5,388 nt of DNA from Gemmatimonadota bacterium (GTDB lineage Bacteria > Gemmatimonadota > Gemmatimonadetes > Longimicrobiales > Gaopeijiaceae), in NCBI GenBank assembly GCA_024638395.1, contig JAHEKK010000270.1, positions 1 to 5,388 on the forward strand. Reading direction: 5' to 3'. The notes beneath the pieces were generated by a model. The model was not told where the DNA came from and searched no databases. It saw nothing but the letters and a program-made list of their open reading frames with translations. The position numbers were made by a program, and so were the translations under genes. Shown one piece after another: positions 1 through 5,388 of this stretch (within the stretch, counting starts at the first letter, position 1; the number at the start of each line of letters is the position of its first letter).

Positions 1-742
1 GGCTGAGGCCCTCCCGGATGGGGAGGGTCGTGTACCACTCGTCCACGGACTCCTTTTCGAACAGCGCCTGGACGACGGGGTCGTCGGTTTCCTCGGGTAT
101 TTGTCGCCACGCCCATGTGAGCTCCCTGCCCAACTCGAAGGCGCCGCCCTGGCGGACGGCGTGGTCCCAGGCGTTGGTCATCCCGCCCTGGTTCAGGACC
201 ATCGTGGCAAGTGAAGGAGGATTCAGCTTGGAGGCGTCGGCCTGGGTGTGGGCGCCGTAGGAGGTGCCCCACATGCCCACGCGTCCATCGCCGTAGGGTA
301 GCCGGGCCAGGAACTCGATCGTGTCGTAACCATCGGGGGCATCGTAGTCGTGGTACTTCACGAAGGACCCCTCCGACGCGTAACGCCCCCGCATGTCTTG
401 AATGGCGACGATATAGCCGGCGGCCGTGAACGCCTCGATGGCTTCGAGGAACCGCTCGGTGTGCTTGCCGTAGGGGGTGCGTTGGAGAAGGATGGGAAGC
501 CGGTCCGAAACGGCGATTCCATCGACCGAGGGGCGGTGGACGTCGGTCGCGAGGGCCACCCCGTCCCGGGTCTGGACCATGACGTTTCGTTCCGTCACGT
601 ACTCCGTGAACTGAGCCGCGGCCGGAAGGGGCGACATCCACAGGGGGCCGCCGGCCAGGGCAAGAACGAGGAACGCTCCGCCCCGGCGCCGGCGGGGCGA
701 CGGCCGGGGCCCGCAAGGCCCGAACACGGACCCGCTCTCCAT
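1..742 (-). CDS. Secreted CocE/NonD family hydrolase (peptidase S15-like alpha/beta-hydrolase), N-terminal part
   Basis: Partial gene: 247 residues from ATG at 742 to the left edge, with no stop in the window. Residues 1-43 look like an export signal: an Arg-rich stretch R17-R20, a hydrophobic core around residues 23-37 and an Ala-Ala-Ala/Gln cleavage site after A43. The long basic n-region is vaguely Tat-like but lacks a clean RRxFL. The mature part follows the S15/CocE pattern: a strand with MVQTRDGVALATDVHRP (55-71), the LLQRTPYG segment (85-92) whose Tyr91 matches the oxyanion Tyr of cocaine esterase, QDMRGRYASEG (115-125), and the nucleophile elbow GMWGTSYGAH with Ser161. The catalytic Asp and His should lie beyond the edge, since family members are usually 550-650 residues. 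The family cleaves acyl esters, amides, beta-lactam-type amides or Xaa-Pro peptides; the substrate here cannot be told. The start is fixed by a strong ribosome binding site 6 nt upstream. It is the second gene of an operon with the DLH gene. Confidence 0.93.
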   Translation of the reverse strand, partial: MESGSVFGPCGPRPSPRRRRGGAFLVLALAGGPLWMSPLPAAAQFTEYVTERNVMVQTRDGVALATDVHRPSVDGIAVSDRLPILLQRTPYGKHTERFLEAIEAFTAAGYIVAIQDMRGRYASEGSFVKYHDYDAPDGYDTIEFLARLPYGDGRVGMWGTSYGAHTQADASKLNPPSLATMVLNQGGMTNAWDHAVRQGGAFELGRELTWAWRQIPEETDDPVVQALFEKESVDEWYTTLPIREGLS

Positions 743-744
743 GC

Positions 745-1665
745 TCAGCCTCCCAACGTGCGGCCGAGATAGGACTTGAGTCGCTGCCAGGCGTCTGCTG
801 CCGGGGCGGCCCGCAGCCCGGGGTCCTGGTCCACGCGGAGCCAGAAGCCGTGGTTCACGTCGTCGTAGATGTGCAGATCGTTTTCGACGCCGGCCGCCTC
901 CAGGGCTGCAGCGAAGGCGGCGACCTCGTCGGGGGAGGGTCCCCCGTCCATTTCGGCGAAGGTCCCGTAGACCTCGTGGTTCAGGGCGCCGAGGCGCTCC
1001 GGGTCGTCGAGGAGGGCGCCGTAGAAGATGGCCGTCGCTTCGTGGCGCTCCCCGTCCAGGCCGTAGGAAAGCGCGATGCCTCCTCCGAAGCACCAGCCCA
1101 TGGCGCCGACCTGCCCAGTGACGTCGTCGCGGCCCCTCAGATAGGCCACGGCGGCGTCGAGGTTCGCCACCATCTCAGCGGGATTCTGGTTGACCTCGGT
1201 GACCAGGGCCATGTTCTCGTCGCGATTGGCGCCTGTTCTTCCCTTGAACAGGTCGGCGGCGAGAGTCACGTACCCCTCGGCGGCCAGGTCGTCGGCCAGC
1301 TCCCGGACCCGAGGCTGAAGGCCGTTCCACTCGTGTATGATGACCAGGGCGGGGAAGGGGCCCTCACCATCGGGGACCGCCAGGTAACCGGTGGTGGCCT
1401 GATCTCCCTCGACGTATTGCAGGTCGGTGCCGCGTAGCGGTCCCGCCTCGCCCTTGATGGAGGGCGGGAGTTGGGAGAGGGCTTGGCTCGTGGTCGCGTC
1501 TATCGCCGACGCGTTTTCCGCGGCTCCCTCGGCGGCGTCGGCCTGGGCGTCTTGCCCTCCGCCGCATGCCAAGGGGAGCATCAGAGCCAGGGCCGCCAGG
1601 GAACGAGGGAGGCGAACCGGAGGCAACGGCGCTCGTGTCTGCTTTGTAGAACAAGGGATCGGCAT
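745..1665 (-). CDS. Exported dienelactone hydrolase family protein (probable lipoprotein)
   Basis: Complete 306-residue protein. The start at 1665 is chosen because AGGAAAG lies 7 nt upstream. The frame stays open further upstream, but the ATG at 1695 has no such site and earlier starts run into the divergent gene. Residues 1-33 form a signal peptide (basic R18/R21, hydrophobic core 22-33) ending at Cys34 followed by Gly-Gly-Gly, so a lipid anchor is likely, although Pro at -3 is not canonical. An Ala/Glu/Gln-rich linker (about 38-64) leads to an alpha/beta-hydrolase domain (about 80-303). The DLH family signature is complete: IHEWNGL with Glu112, the nucleophile elbow GWCFGG with Cys192, Asp240 in FAEMDGG, and His272 in NHGF, the Cys-Asp-His triad. 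Classical DLH opens dienelactone to maleylacetate in the cytoplasm during chloroaromatic degradation. An exported copy next to a CocE-type hydrolase, with no other aromatic-degradation genes visible, more likely acts on another ester or lactone outside the cytoplasmic membrane. Fold and triad are secure; the substrate is unknown. Confidence 0.94.
   Translation of the reverse strand: MPIPCSTKQTRAPLPPVRLPRSLAALALMLPLACGGGQDAQADAAEGAAENASAIDATTSQALSQLPPSIKGEAGPLRGTDLQYVEGDQATTGYLAVPDGEGPFPALVIIHEWNGLQPRVRELADDLAAEGYVTLAADLFKGRTGANRDENMALVTEVNQNPAEMVANLDAAVAYLRGRDDVTGQVGAMGWCFGGGIALSYGLDGERHEATAIFYGALLDDPERLGALNHEVYGTFAEMDGGPSPDEVAAFAAALEAAGVENDLHIYDDVNHGFWLRVDQDPGLRAAPAADAWQRLKSYLGRTLGG
749..754 (-). 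promoter_or_regulatory. Ribosome binding site of the CocE-type gene inside the DLH coding end
   Basis: On the minus strand GGGAGG lies 6 nt before the ATG at 742, an ideal Shine-Dalgarno distance. It falls within the last Leu-Gly-Gly codons of the DLH gene. Only two bases (GC) separate the DLH TGA (747-745) from the CocE ATG. This decides the CocE start and suggests translational coupling of the two genes. Confidence 0.85.
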
Positions 1666-1672
1666 AATGGGG

Positions 1673-1679
1673 CTTTCCT
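1673..1679 (-). promoter_or_regulatory. Ribosome binding site deciding the DLH start
   Basis: AGGAAAG on the minus strand, 7 nt before the ATG at 1665. The frame is open for about 115 codons further upstream, so this site is the main reason for choosing the shorter product, which also begins directly with a plausible signal peptide. Confidence 0.75.
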
Positions 1680-1731
1680 GAATGGGTTCGTTCATGGGGG
1701 TTCGAGAGTCGCTACCCGGAGGTCCTTGCTT

Positions 1732-1746
1732 CCCCGAATCTCGGGG
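1732..1746. repeat. Short perfect inverted repeat in the divergent promoter region
   Basis: Arms CCCCGA (1732-1737) and TCGGGG (1741-1746) are perfectly complementary around a 3-base centre ATC. It could be an operator half-site pair or a small hairpin, but in DNA this rich in G+C such a 6-bp repeat can occur by chance. Confidence 0.35.
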
Positions 1747-1894
1747 GCGGTCCTCCGAAGCACAACGAACTGGCGACCCTCGGGGTCCCTGAAACGTAGA
1801 GAGCTCCGCCCTCGGTTCGGCGGCCGTTCTCACTCGACAGTCCCACAGCTGCCCCCCACTCCGACTCGGGACGTCGGGGGCCGGCGTGAACCCC

Positions 1895-1900
1895 AAGAGG
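1895..1900 (+). promoter_or_regulatory. Ribosome binding site of the Asp-box protein gene
   Basis: AAGAGG lies 10 nt before the ATG at 1911 and only 4 nt before an in-frame TTG at 1905. The spacing favours ATG 1911, which also gives a cleaner signal peptide start (MSASRRL). Confidence 0.6.
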
Positions 1901-1910
1901 CTCCTTGACC

Positions 1911-4900
1911 ATGAGCGCATCCCGACGATTGGCCGTACTCGCGGCCCTCCTCCTTCTCCCCTTCGTCGCCATGCCGGCTGCATCCCAGTCGCCCGACGAG
2001 CTGGAGGCATCCCTTTCGAGCATGAGCTGGCGCAACATCGGCCCCGTCAACATGGGTGGGCGGGTGACGGCCATCGTGGGCATTCCCGGCGACCCCGACG
2101 TGTTCTGGGTAGGGGCGGCCGACGGCGGTGTCTGGAAGACCTCCAATGGAGGCGTGACCTTCGAGGGCCAGTGGCAGGACGAGGAGTCCTATTCCGTCGG
2201 TGCTCTGGCGGTGGCCCCGTCGGACCACAACGTGGTCTGGCTCGGGTCGGGCGAGGGCGACCCCCGGAACTCCGTTTCGTACGGTCTCGGCGTCTGGCGG
2301 TCCACCGATGGCGGCACCAACTGGACCCATCTGGGTCTCCGGGAGACCGAGCGCATCAAGCGGATCGTGGTTGATCCCCGAAATCCCGACGTGGCCCTGG
2401 TCTGCGCCCTGGGTCGCGAGTGGGGGCCCAACGAGGAGCGGGGCGTCTTCAAGACGACGGACGCGGGCCAGTCGTGGAGCAAGGTCCTCTACCTGGATCA
2501 GGATACGGGCTGCTCGGACCTGGACCTGGACCTGTCCAACCCACGCAACGTGTATGCCGGGATGTGGACCCACCGCCGGCGCCCGTGGCGCTTCGACGAC
2601 GGTGGAAGAGAGACCGCGGTATACGTATCGCGGGACGCGGGGGACACGTGGTCCAAGGTCGAGACCCTTCCTGACGAGCCCATGGCACGGATCGGGCTCA
2701 GCGTGGCGCAATCGTCTCCCAACGTGGTCTACATGATCACCGAGTATCCCACGGCGGGGACGCTCTTCCGGTCCGACGACTACGGCAAGACGTGGGACAT
2801 GGTGAGCGACAACCGTGATCTCAACTTCCGCCCGTTCTACTACTCGGACGTGTTCGTCGACCCGAGCAACGAAAACATCCTGTACACGCTCTCGGGCGGC
2901 CTCTCCAAGTCCACCGACGGCGGCCGCACCTTCGATCGCATCGGCCGCGGGGTCCACGGCGACCACCAGGGGTACTGGATCGATCCCATGGACGGTGACC
3001 GGATCCTCTCGGGAAGCGACGGAGGGTACCAGGTCAGCTTCGACCAGGGTGAGAACTTCCACATCTGGAGGAACGTGTCCCTGGCCCAGTACTACCACGT
3101 GTTCGTCGATGACCGCGACCCCTACTGGGTCTGCGGTGGCCTTCAGGACAACGGCAACTGGTGCGGGCCCTCCATGTCGACCAATCCCGGTGGCATTCCG
3201 GACGGCGACTGGTACACGGTGAGTGGCGGGGACGGCTTCTACACGGTGCCCGTCCCGGGGCAGCCCAACCTGGTCTACTCGAATGCCCAGGGAGGGTACT
3301 TCCGCATCACCGACACCAACTCGGGTCAAACCCGGAACATCGAGCCGTTCCCCTCCATGATCGGGTCACAGGGGCAGAGCATGGCCCAGGCCCGCTACCG
3401 CTTCAACTGGGACGCGCCGATCTACATCTCGCCCCACGATCCGGCCACGGTCTACTGGGGGGGGAACGTCCTCTTCCGGAGCCGCGACTTCGGCTACTCC
3501 TGGGACATCGTGAGCCCCGACCTGACCACGAATGATCCGGAGAAGCAACTCGACTCGGGAGGCGAGATCTACAACGACAACACCGCGGCCGAGTTCCACA
3601 CCACCATTCTGACCGTTGCGGAGTCGCCCCTCGAGCAGGGGGTGCTCTGGGTCGGGACGGACGACGGGAACGTACAGATCAGCCGTGACGGGGGCGCCAA
3701 CTGGACCAACGTCCGGGACAGGGTTCCCGGGCTGCCGGCCGAGACGTGGATCGGCAACATCGAGGCCTCACCCTCCGAAGCGGGGACGGCATTCATGGCG
3801 GTCGACAACCACCGGCTCGACGACTTCACCCCCCACGTATACGAGACCCGGGACTACGGGCAGACGTGGACCGACCTGTCCGCGGGCCTACCGCAGGACG
3901 ACTACGTGAAGGTGATCCGGCAGCACCCCGACAACGGCAACCTCCTGTTCGTGGGGATGGAGCGGGGCATCTATGCCTCGGTTGACCGTGGGCAGAGCTG
4001 GTTCAGCATCCGGAACAACATCCCCCGGGTATCCGTTCGGGGCGTTCGCATCCAGCCGCAGTACAACGACCTGGTCATTGGCACCCACGGGCGGGGCGCG
4101 TGGATCATGGACGACATCGGTCCCCTGGTGGAGTTGGCTGCCGCCCACGACGACGATGTCTACATGTTCGACATCCGGACGGCCACCGACTGGTCCCGCT
4201 GGAGCAAGGGCAGCAACACCGGGCAGAGCGTGTTCCTCGGTGACAACCCCGAGCGGGGCGCCTACATCAACTACTTCCTGGCCAACGATCCGGGCGGTGT
4301 GGTGATCGACGGGGCGTCCGACGAGAGCAACGCCGGTGGACCGAGCGTCCAGGAGGCGCCGTCCCGCGCCAGGGCCCAGTCCGCGCCGGTCACCATACGG
4401 ATCACCGACGCGGATGGAGAGCTGGTGCGCGAGTTCCGGCACCAGGGGCAGAAGGGTGTGAACCGGGCCGTGTGGAACATGACGTGGGAGGGCGCCGAGC
4501 CCATCGAGGGGTCGGGCGGAGGGGGAGGGTTCTTCGGAGGCTTCGGCGGGCCGCCGGCCTCGCCTGGGACCTACACCGCCACCCTGGTCGTAGGCGACCG
4601 GGAGCTGTCGAAGGAGTTCGAGCTTCGAGGGGATCCCAACGTCCAGGCGTCTCAGGCGGACTACGAGGCGAGGCTGGCCGCCGCGCTGCAGGCCCGCGAT
4701 CTGGAGTCGAGGATCAACGAGATGGTCAACACCCTGATCGATCTGGACGAGCAGGTGGATGGCTTGGTCTCCTCCATCGACGGGAAGGGACTGAGCAATG
4801 AAGGCGCCATCCGTTCGAAGGCGGGGGAGGCGCAGCAGCAGATGGAGGATCTGGAGAATGAGCTACGGCGACCGCTCCCCAGAATGGGGTATCGGCAGTG

Positions 4901-5129
4901 GCCCCGGTTGTCGGAGCAGATCAGCCGCTTGGCGCGGGGCATGAACAGCGCCCAGGCCCGTCCGACGGACGGTCAGTTGGAGGTCCTGCAGGACATCGAA
5001 GTCCAGGCCGAGCAGCGCGCGGACGAGCTCACGACCCTCATCAATACGACGATCGTCGAGCTCAACGAGCTCCTGGGCGATGCGCCGAAGATCATGTCGG
5101 AGTGGAGACGGGCCCAGCGTATCAGCTAG
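1911..5129 (+). CDS. Large secreted Asp-box (BNR) repeat protein, WD40/YVTN/BNR-like or sortilin-N-like family
   Basis: Complete 1072-residue protein. Residues 1-25 are a Sec signal peptide (R5-R6, Leu/Ala-rich core, cleavage near S25/Q26). The body (about 35-740) is a beta-propeller region with eleven Asp-box motifs of the S-x-D-x-G-x-T/S/N-W/F type, at residues 77-85, 131-138, 182-189, 240-247, 288-295, 334-341, 376-383, 524-531, 591-598, 646-653 and 690-697. Between the seventh and eighth lie other segments I recall as typical of this family: HGDHQGYWIDP (349-359), GGLQDNGNWCGPS (409-421) and RFNWDAPIYISPHDP (497-511). GTHGRGAWIMDD (724-735) closes the propeller. Next come a short beta domain resembling a FlgD-type Ig fold (about 825-908), interrupted by a Gly-rich loop (867-882), and a charged helical C-terminus (about 910-1068). 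Relatives are often labelled 'glycosyl hydrolase', but I see no sialidase RIP motif or arginine triad, so a binding, scaffold or unknown enzymatic role at the cell surface or in the periplasm is equally likely. It is divergent from the hydrolase operon and followed by a strong terminator, so probably monocistronic. Family assignment is firm, function is not. Confidence 0.95.
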   Translation: MSASRRLAVLAALLLLPFVAMPAASQSPDELEASLSSMSWRNIGPVNMGGRVTAIVGIPGDPDVFWVGAADGGVWKTSNGGVTFEGQWQDEESYSVGALAVAPSDHNVVWLGSGEGDPRNSVSYGLGVWRSTDGGTNWTHLGLRETERIKRIVVDPRNPDVALVCALGREWGPNEERGVFKTTDAGQSWSKVLYLDQDTGCSDLDLDLSNPRNVYAGMWTHRRRPWRFDDGGRETAVYVSRDAGDTWSKVETLPDEPMARIGLSVAQSSPNVVYMITEYPTAGTLFRSDDYGKTWDMVSDNRDLNFRPFYYSDVFVDPSNENILYTLSGGLSKSTDGGRTFDRIGRGVHGDHQGYWIDPMDGDRILSGSDGGYQVSFDQGENFHIWRNVSLAQYYHVFVDDRDPYWVCGGLQDNGNWCGPSMSTNPGGIPDGDWYTVSGGDGFYTVPVPGQPNLVYSNAQGGYFRITDTNSGQTRNIEPFPSMIGSQGQSMAQARYRFNWDAPIYISPHDPATVYWGGNVLFRSRDFGYSWDIVSPDLTTNDPEKQLDSGGEIYNDNTAAEFHTTILTVAESPLEQGVLWVGTDDGNVQISRDGGANWTNVRDRVPGLPAETWIGNIEASPSEAGTAFMAVDNHRLDDFTPHVYETRDYGQTWTDLSAGLPQDDYVKVIRQHPDNGNLLFVGMERGIYASVDRGQSWFSIRNNIPRVSVRGVRIQPQYNDLVIGTHGRGAWIMDDIGPLVELAAAHDDDVYMFDIRTATDWSRWSKGSNTGQSVFLGDNPERGAYINYFLANDPGGVVIDGASDESNAGGPSVQEAPSRARAQSAPVTIRITDADGELVREFRHQGQKGVNRAVWNMTWEGAEPIEGSGGGGGFFGGFGGPPASPGTYTATLVVGDRELSKEFELRGDPNVQASQADYEARLAAALQARDLESRINEMVNTLIDLDEQVDGLVSSIDGKGLSNEGAIRSKAGEAQQQMEDLENELRRPLPRMGYRQWPRLSEQISRLARGMNSAQARPTDGQLEVLQDIEVQAEQRADELTTLINTTIVELNELLGDAPKIMSEWRRAQRIS

Positions 5130-5151
5130 CCCAATGGGCGGCAGCATGCGG

Positions 5152-5187
5152 GAAGGGGGGCGGCGGAGGCCGCTCCCCTTCTTGTTT
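5152..5187 (+). terminator. Strong rho-independent terminator after the Asp-box protein gene
   Basis: A 13-bp stem (5152-5164 with 5169-5181, one G-T wobble at 5159/5174, otherwise perfect) closes a GGAG tetraloop and is followed by TTGTTT (5182-5187) on the plus strand. It starts 22 nt after the TAG at 5129. The T-tract runs into the stop codon of the convergent gene. On the minus strand the hairpin follows that gene's stop at once but has no T-tract behind it, so it is best called a plus-strand terminator that may also slow the opposing polymerase. Confidence 0.87.
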
Positions 5188-5388
5188 CACAATGCCGGCC
5201 GACTGCCCTCGCCGTACCCGGTCATCTCCAGGTATCCTGCGCCGATGTCGTCCCCCGAGGATCCGGCCACGCCGACGGGGCCCTCCCAGTAGTACAGGCC
5301 GGAGACTTTCCGGGAGACGTTCTCTGTCGCCGGATGAAACGCCGAGATCGCAAGCGCCAGGTCGTGGGCCTCGCTGGCCAACACCCAG
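5187..5388 (-). CDS. C-terminal end of a CrtC/AttH lipocalin-like (carotenoid 1,2-hydratase-like) protein, partial
   Basis: The last 66 codons of a minus-strand gene that enters from the right edge and stops at TGA 5189-5187. The GTG at 5384 is not taken as a start, because the frame is open to the edge and the preceding codon is Trp. The visible end has the family pattern of a Trp followed by alternating strand residues, then YYWEGPVGVAG, a short loop, and GAGYLEMTGYGEG. This matches the C-terminal beta-barrel signature YWEG...G-x-GYLE-x-TGY of CrtC hydroxyneurosporene synthase/carotenoid 1,2-hydratase and the AttH lipocalin-like proteins. CrtC adds water to carotenoid ends; AttH-type members are exported lipocalin-fold proteins, often encoded beside FtsX-like ABC transporter subunits. 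No carotenoid genes are in view, so the AttH-like role is somewhat likelier. Only the tail is seen, hence moderate confidence. Confidence 0.78.
   Translation of the reverse strand, partial: WVLASEAHDLALAISAFHPATENVSRKVSGLYYWEGPVGVAGSSGDDIGAGYLEMTGYGEGSRPAL

Larger units (their letters stand above)
1666..1910. promoter_or_regulatory. Divergent intergenic region between DLH operon and Asp-box protein gene
   Basis: About 245 bp without a convincing gene, lying between two divergent starts, so it must carry promoters for both directions. It contains a perfect short inverted repeat at 1732-1746 and a weaker CCGAC/GTCGG pair at 1861-1877. I could not identify a convincing sigma-70 -35/-10 pair on either strand. 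Promoter presence is inferred from gene layout rather than read from motifs. Confidence 0.5.

Noticed and set aside
17..742. Tat (twin-arginine) signal in the CocE-type protein
   Set aside because: The four Arg in a row are followed by Gly-Gly-Ala-Phe and not by the x-Phe-Leu-Lys pattern, so a Tat route cannot be claimed over Sec.
350..772. A 140-codon plus-strand frame over the CocE-type gene
   Set aside because: It is antisense to a well-recognised hydrolase N-terminus and low in complexity at its end; a shadow frame.
850..1437. A 195-codon plus-strand frame within the DLH gene
   Set aside because: It is antisense to the complete catalytic DLH domain, with no family resemblance of its own; a GC shadow frame.
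1905..1910. TTG at 1905 as the start of the Asp-box protein
   Set aside because: It lies only 4 nt from the AAGAGG ribosome binding site, whereas ATG at 1911 has a workable spacing. The difference is two residues only and does not change the product.
1666..2010. N-terminal extension of the DLH gene by up to 115 codons
   Set aside because: The extension has no signal or domain character and would overlap the start of the divergent Asp-box gene. The internal start at 1665 has a good ribosome binding site and a clean signal peptide.
1830..3329. A 499-codon open frame on the minus strand antisense to the Asp-box gene
   Set aside because: It is rich in Val, Asp, His, Pro and Arg with no recognisable domain, overlaps the secure propeller gene entirely and crosses its start region. 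Such long antisense frames arise from high-GC codon bias.
5080..5292. Small 70-codon plus-strand frame across the terminator
   Set aside because: It would have to be read through the strong hairpin and overlaps both real genes; its composition is Pro/Arg/Ser-rich without any motif.

Overview
This 5.4-kb, very GC-rich window holds four protein-coding genes, two of them cut by the window edges. No RNA gene, mobile element or CRISPR array was seen. The combination of a very large secreted Asp-box (BNR) repeat protein of the 'WD40/YVTN/BNR-like' or sortilin-N-like type, a secreted CocE/NonD-type S15 hydrolase, an exported dienelactone-hydrolase-family protein and strong GC codon bias is typical of Gemmatimonadota and some Acidobacteriota. 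I favour an environmental Gemmatimonadota relative, but this is inferred from gene content and not from a phylogenetic marker.

Layout. Positions 1-742 (minus strand) carry the N-terminal 247 residues of a secreted CocE/NonD family alpha/beta-hydrolase, which runs off the left edge. Just upstream of it on the same strand, at 745-1665, is a complete 306-residue dienelactone hydrolase family protein with an export signal. Its stop codon is only 2 nt from the CocE start, and the CocE ribosome binding site lies inside its last codons, so the two form a tight operon (DLH, then CocE). A divergent intergenic region follows (1666-1910). Then comes a 1072-residue secreted Asp-box protein on the plus strand (1911-5129). 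It ends at a strong 13-bp hairpin terminator (5152-5187). Converging on it from the right is the C-terminal 66 residues of a CrtC/AttH lipocalin-like protein (5187-5388, minus strand).

How they may work together. All three genes whose N-termini are visible encode exported proteins. Two are hydrolases for esters, lactones or amides, and the third is a large repeat-propeller protein of a family often autoannotated as 'glycosyl hydrolase' without catalytic evidence. The divergent arrangement allows shared control of the hydrolase operon and the propeller gene from 1666-1910, but no operator or promoter could be identified with confidence. I see no clear evidence of a wholly new system. The most interesting points are the architecture of the propeller protein, the exported DLH coupled to CocE, and the terminator that abuts the convergent stop codon.
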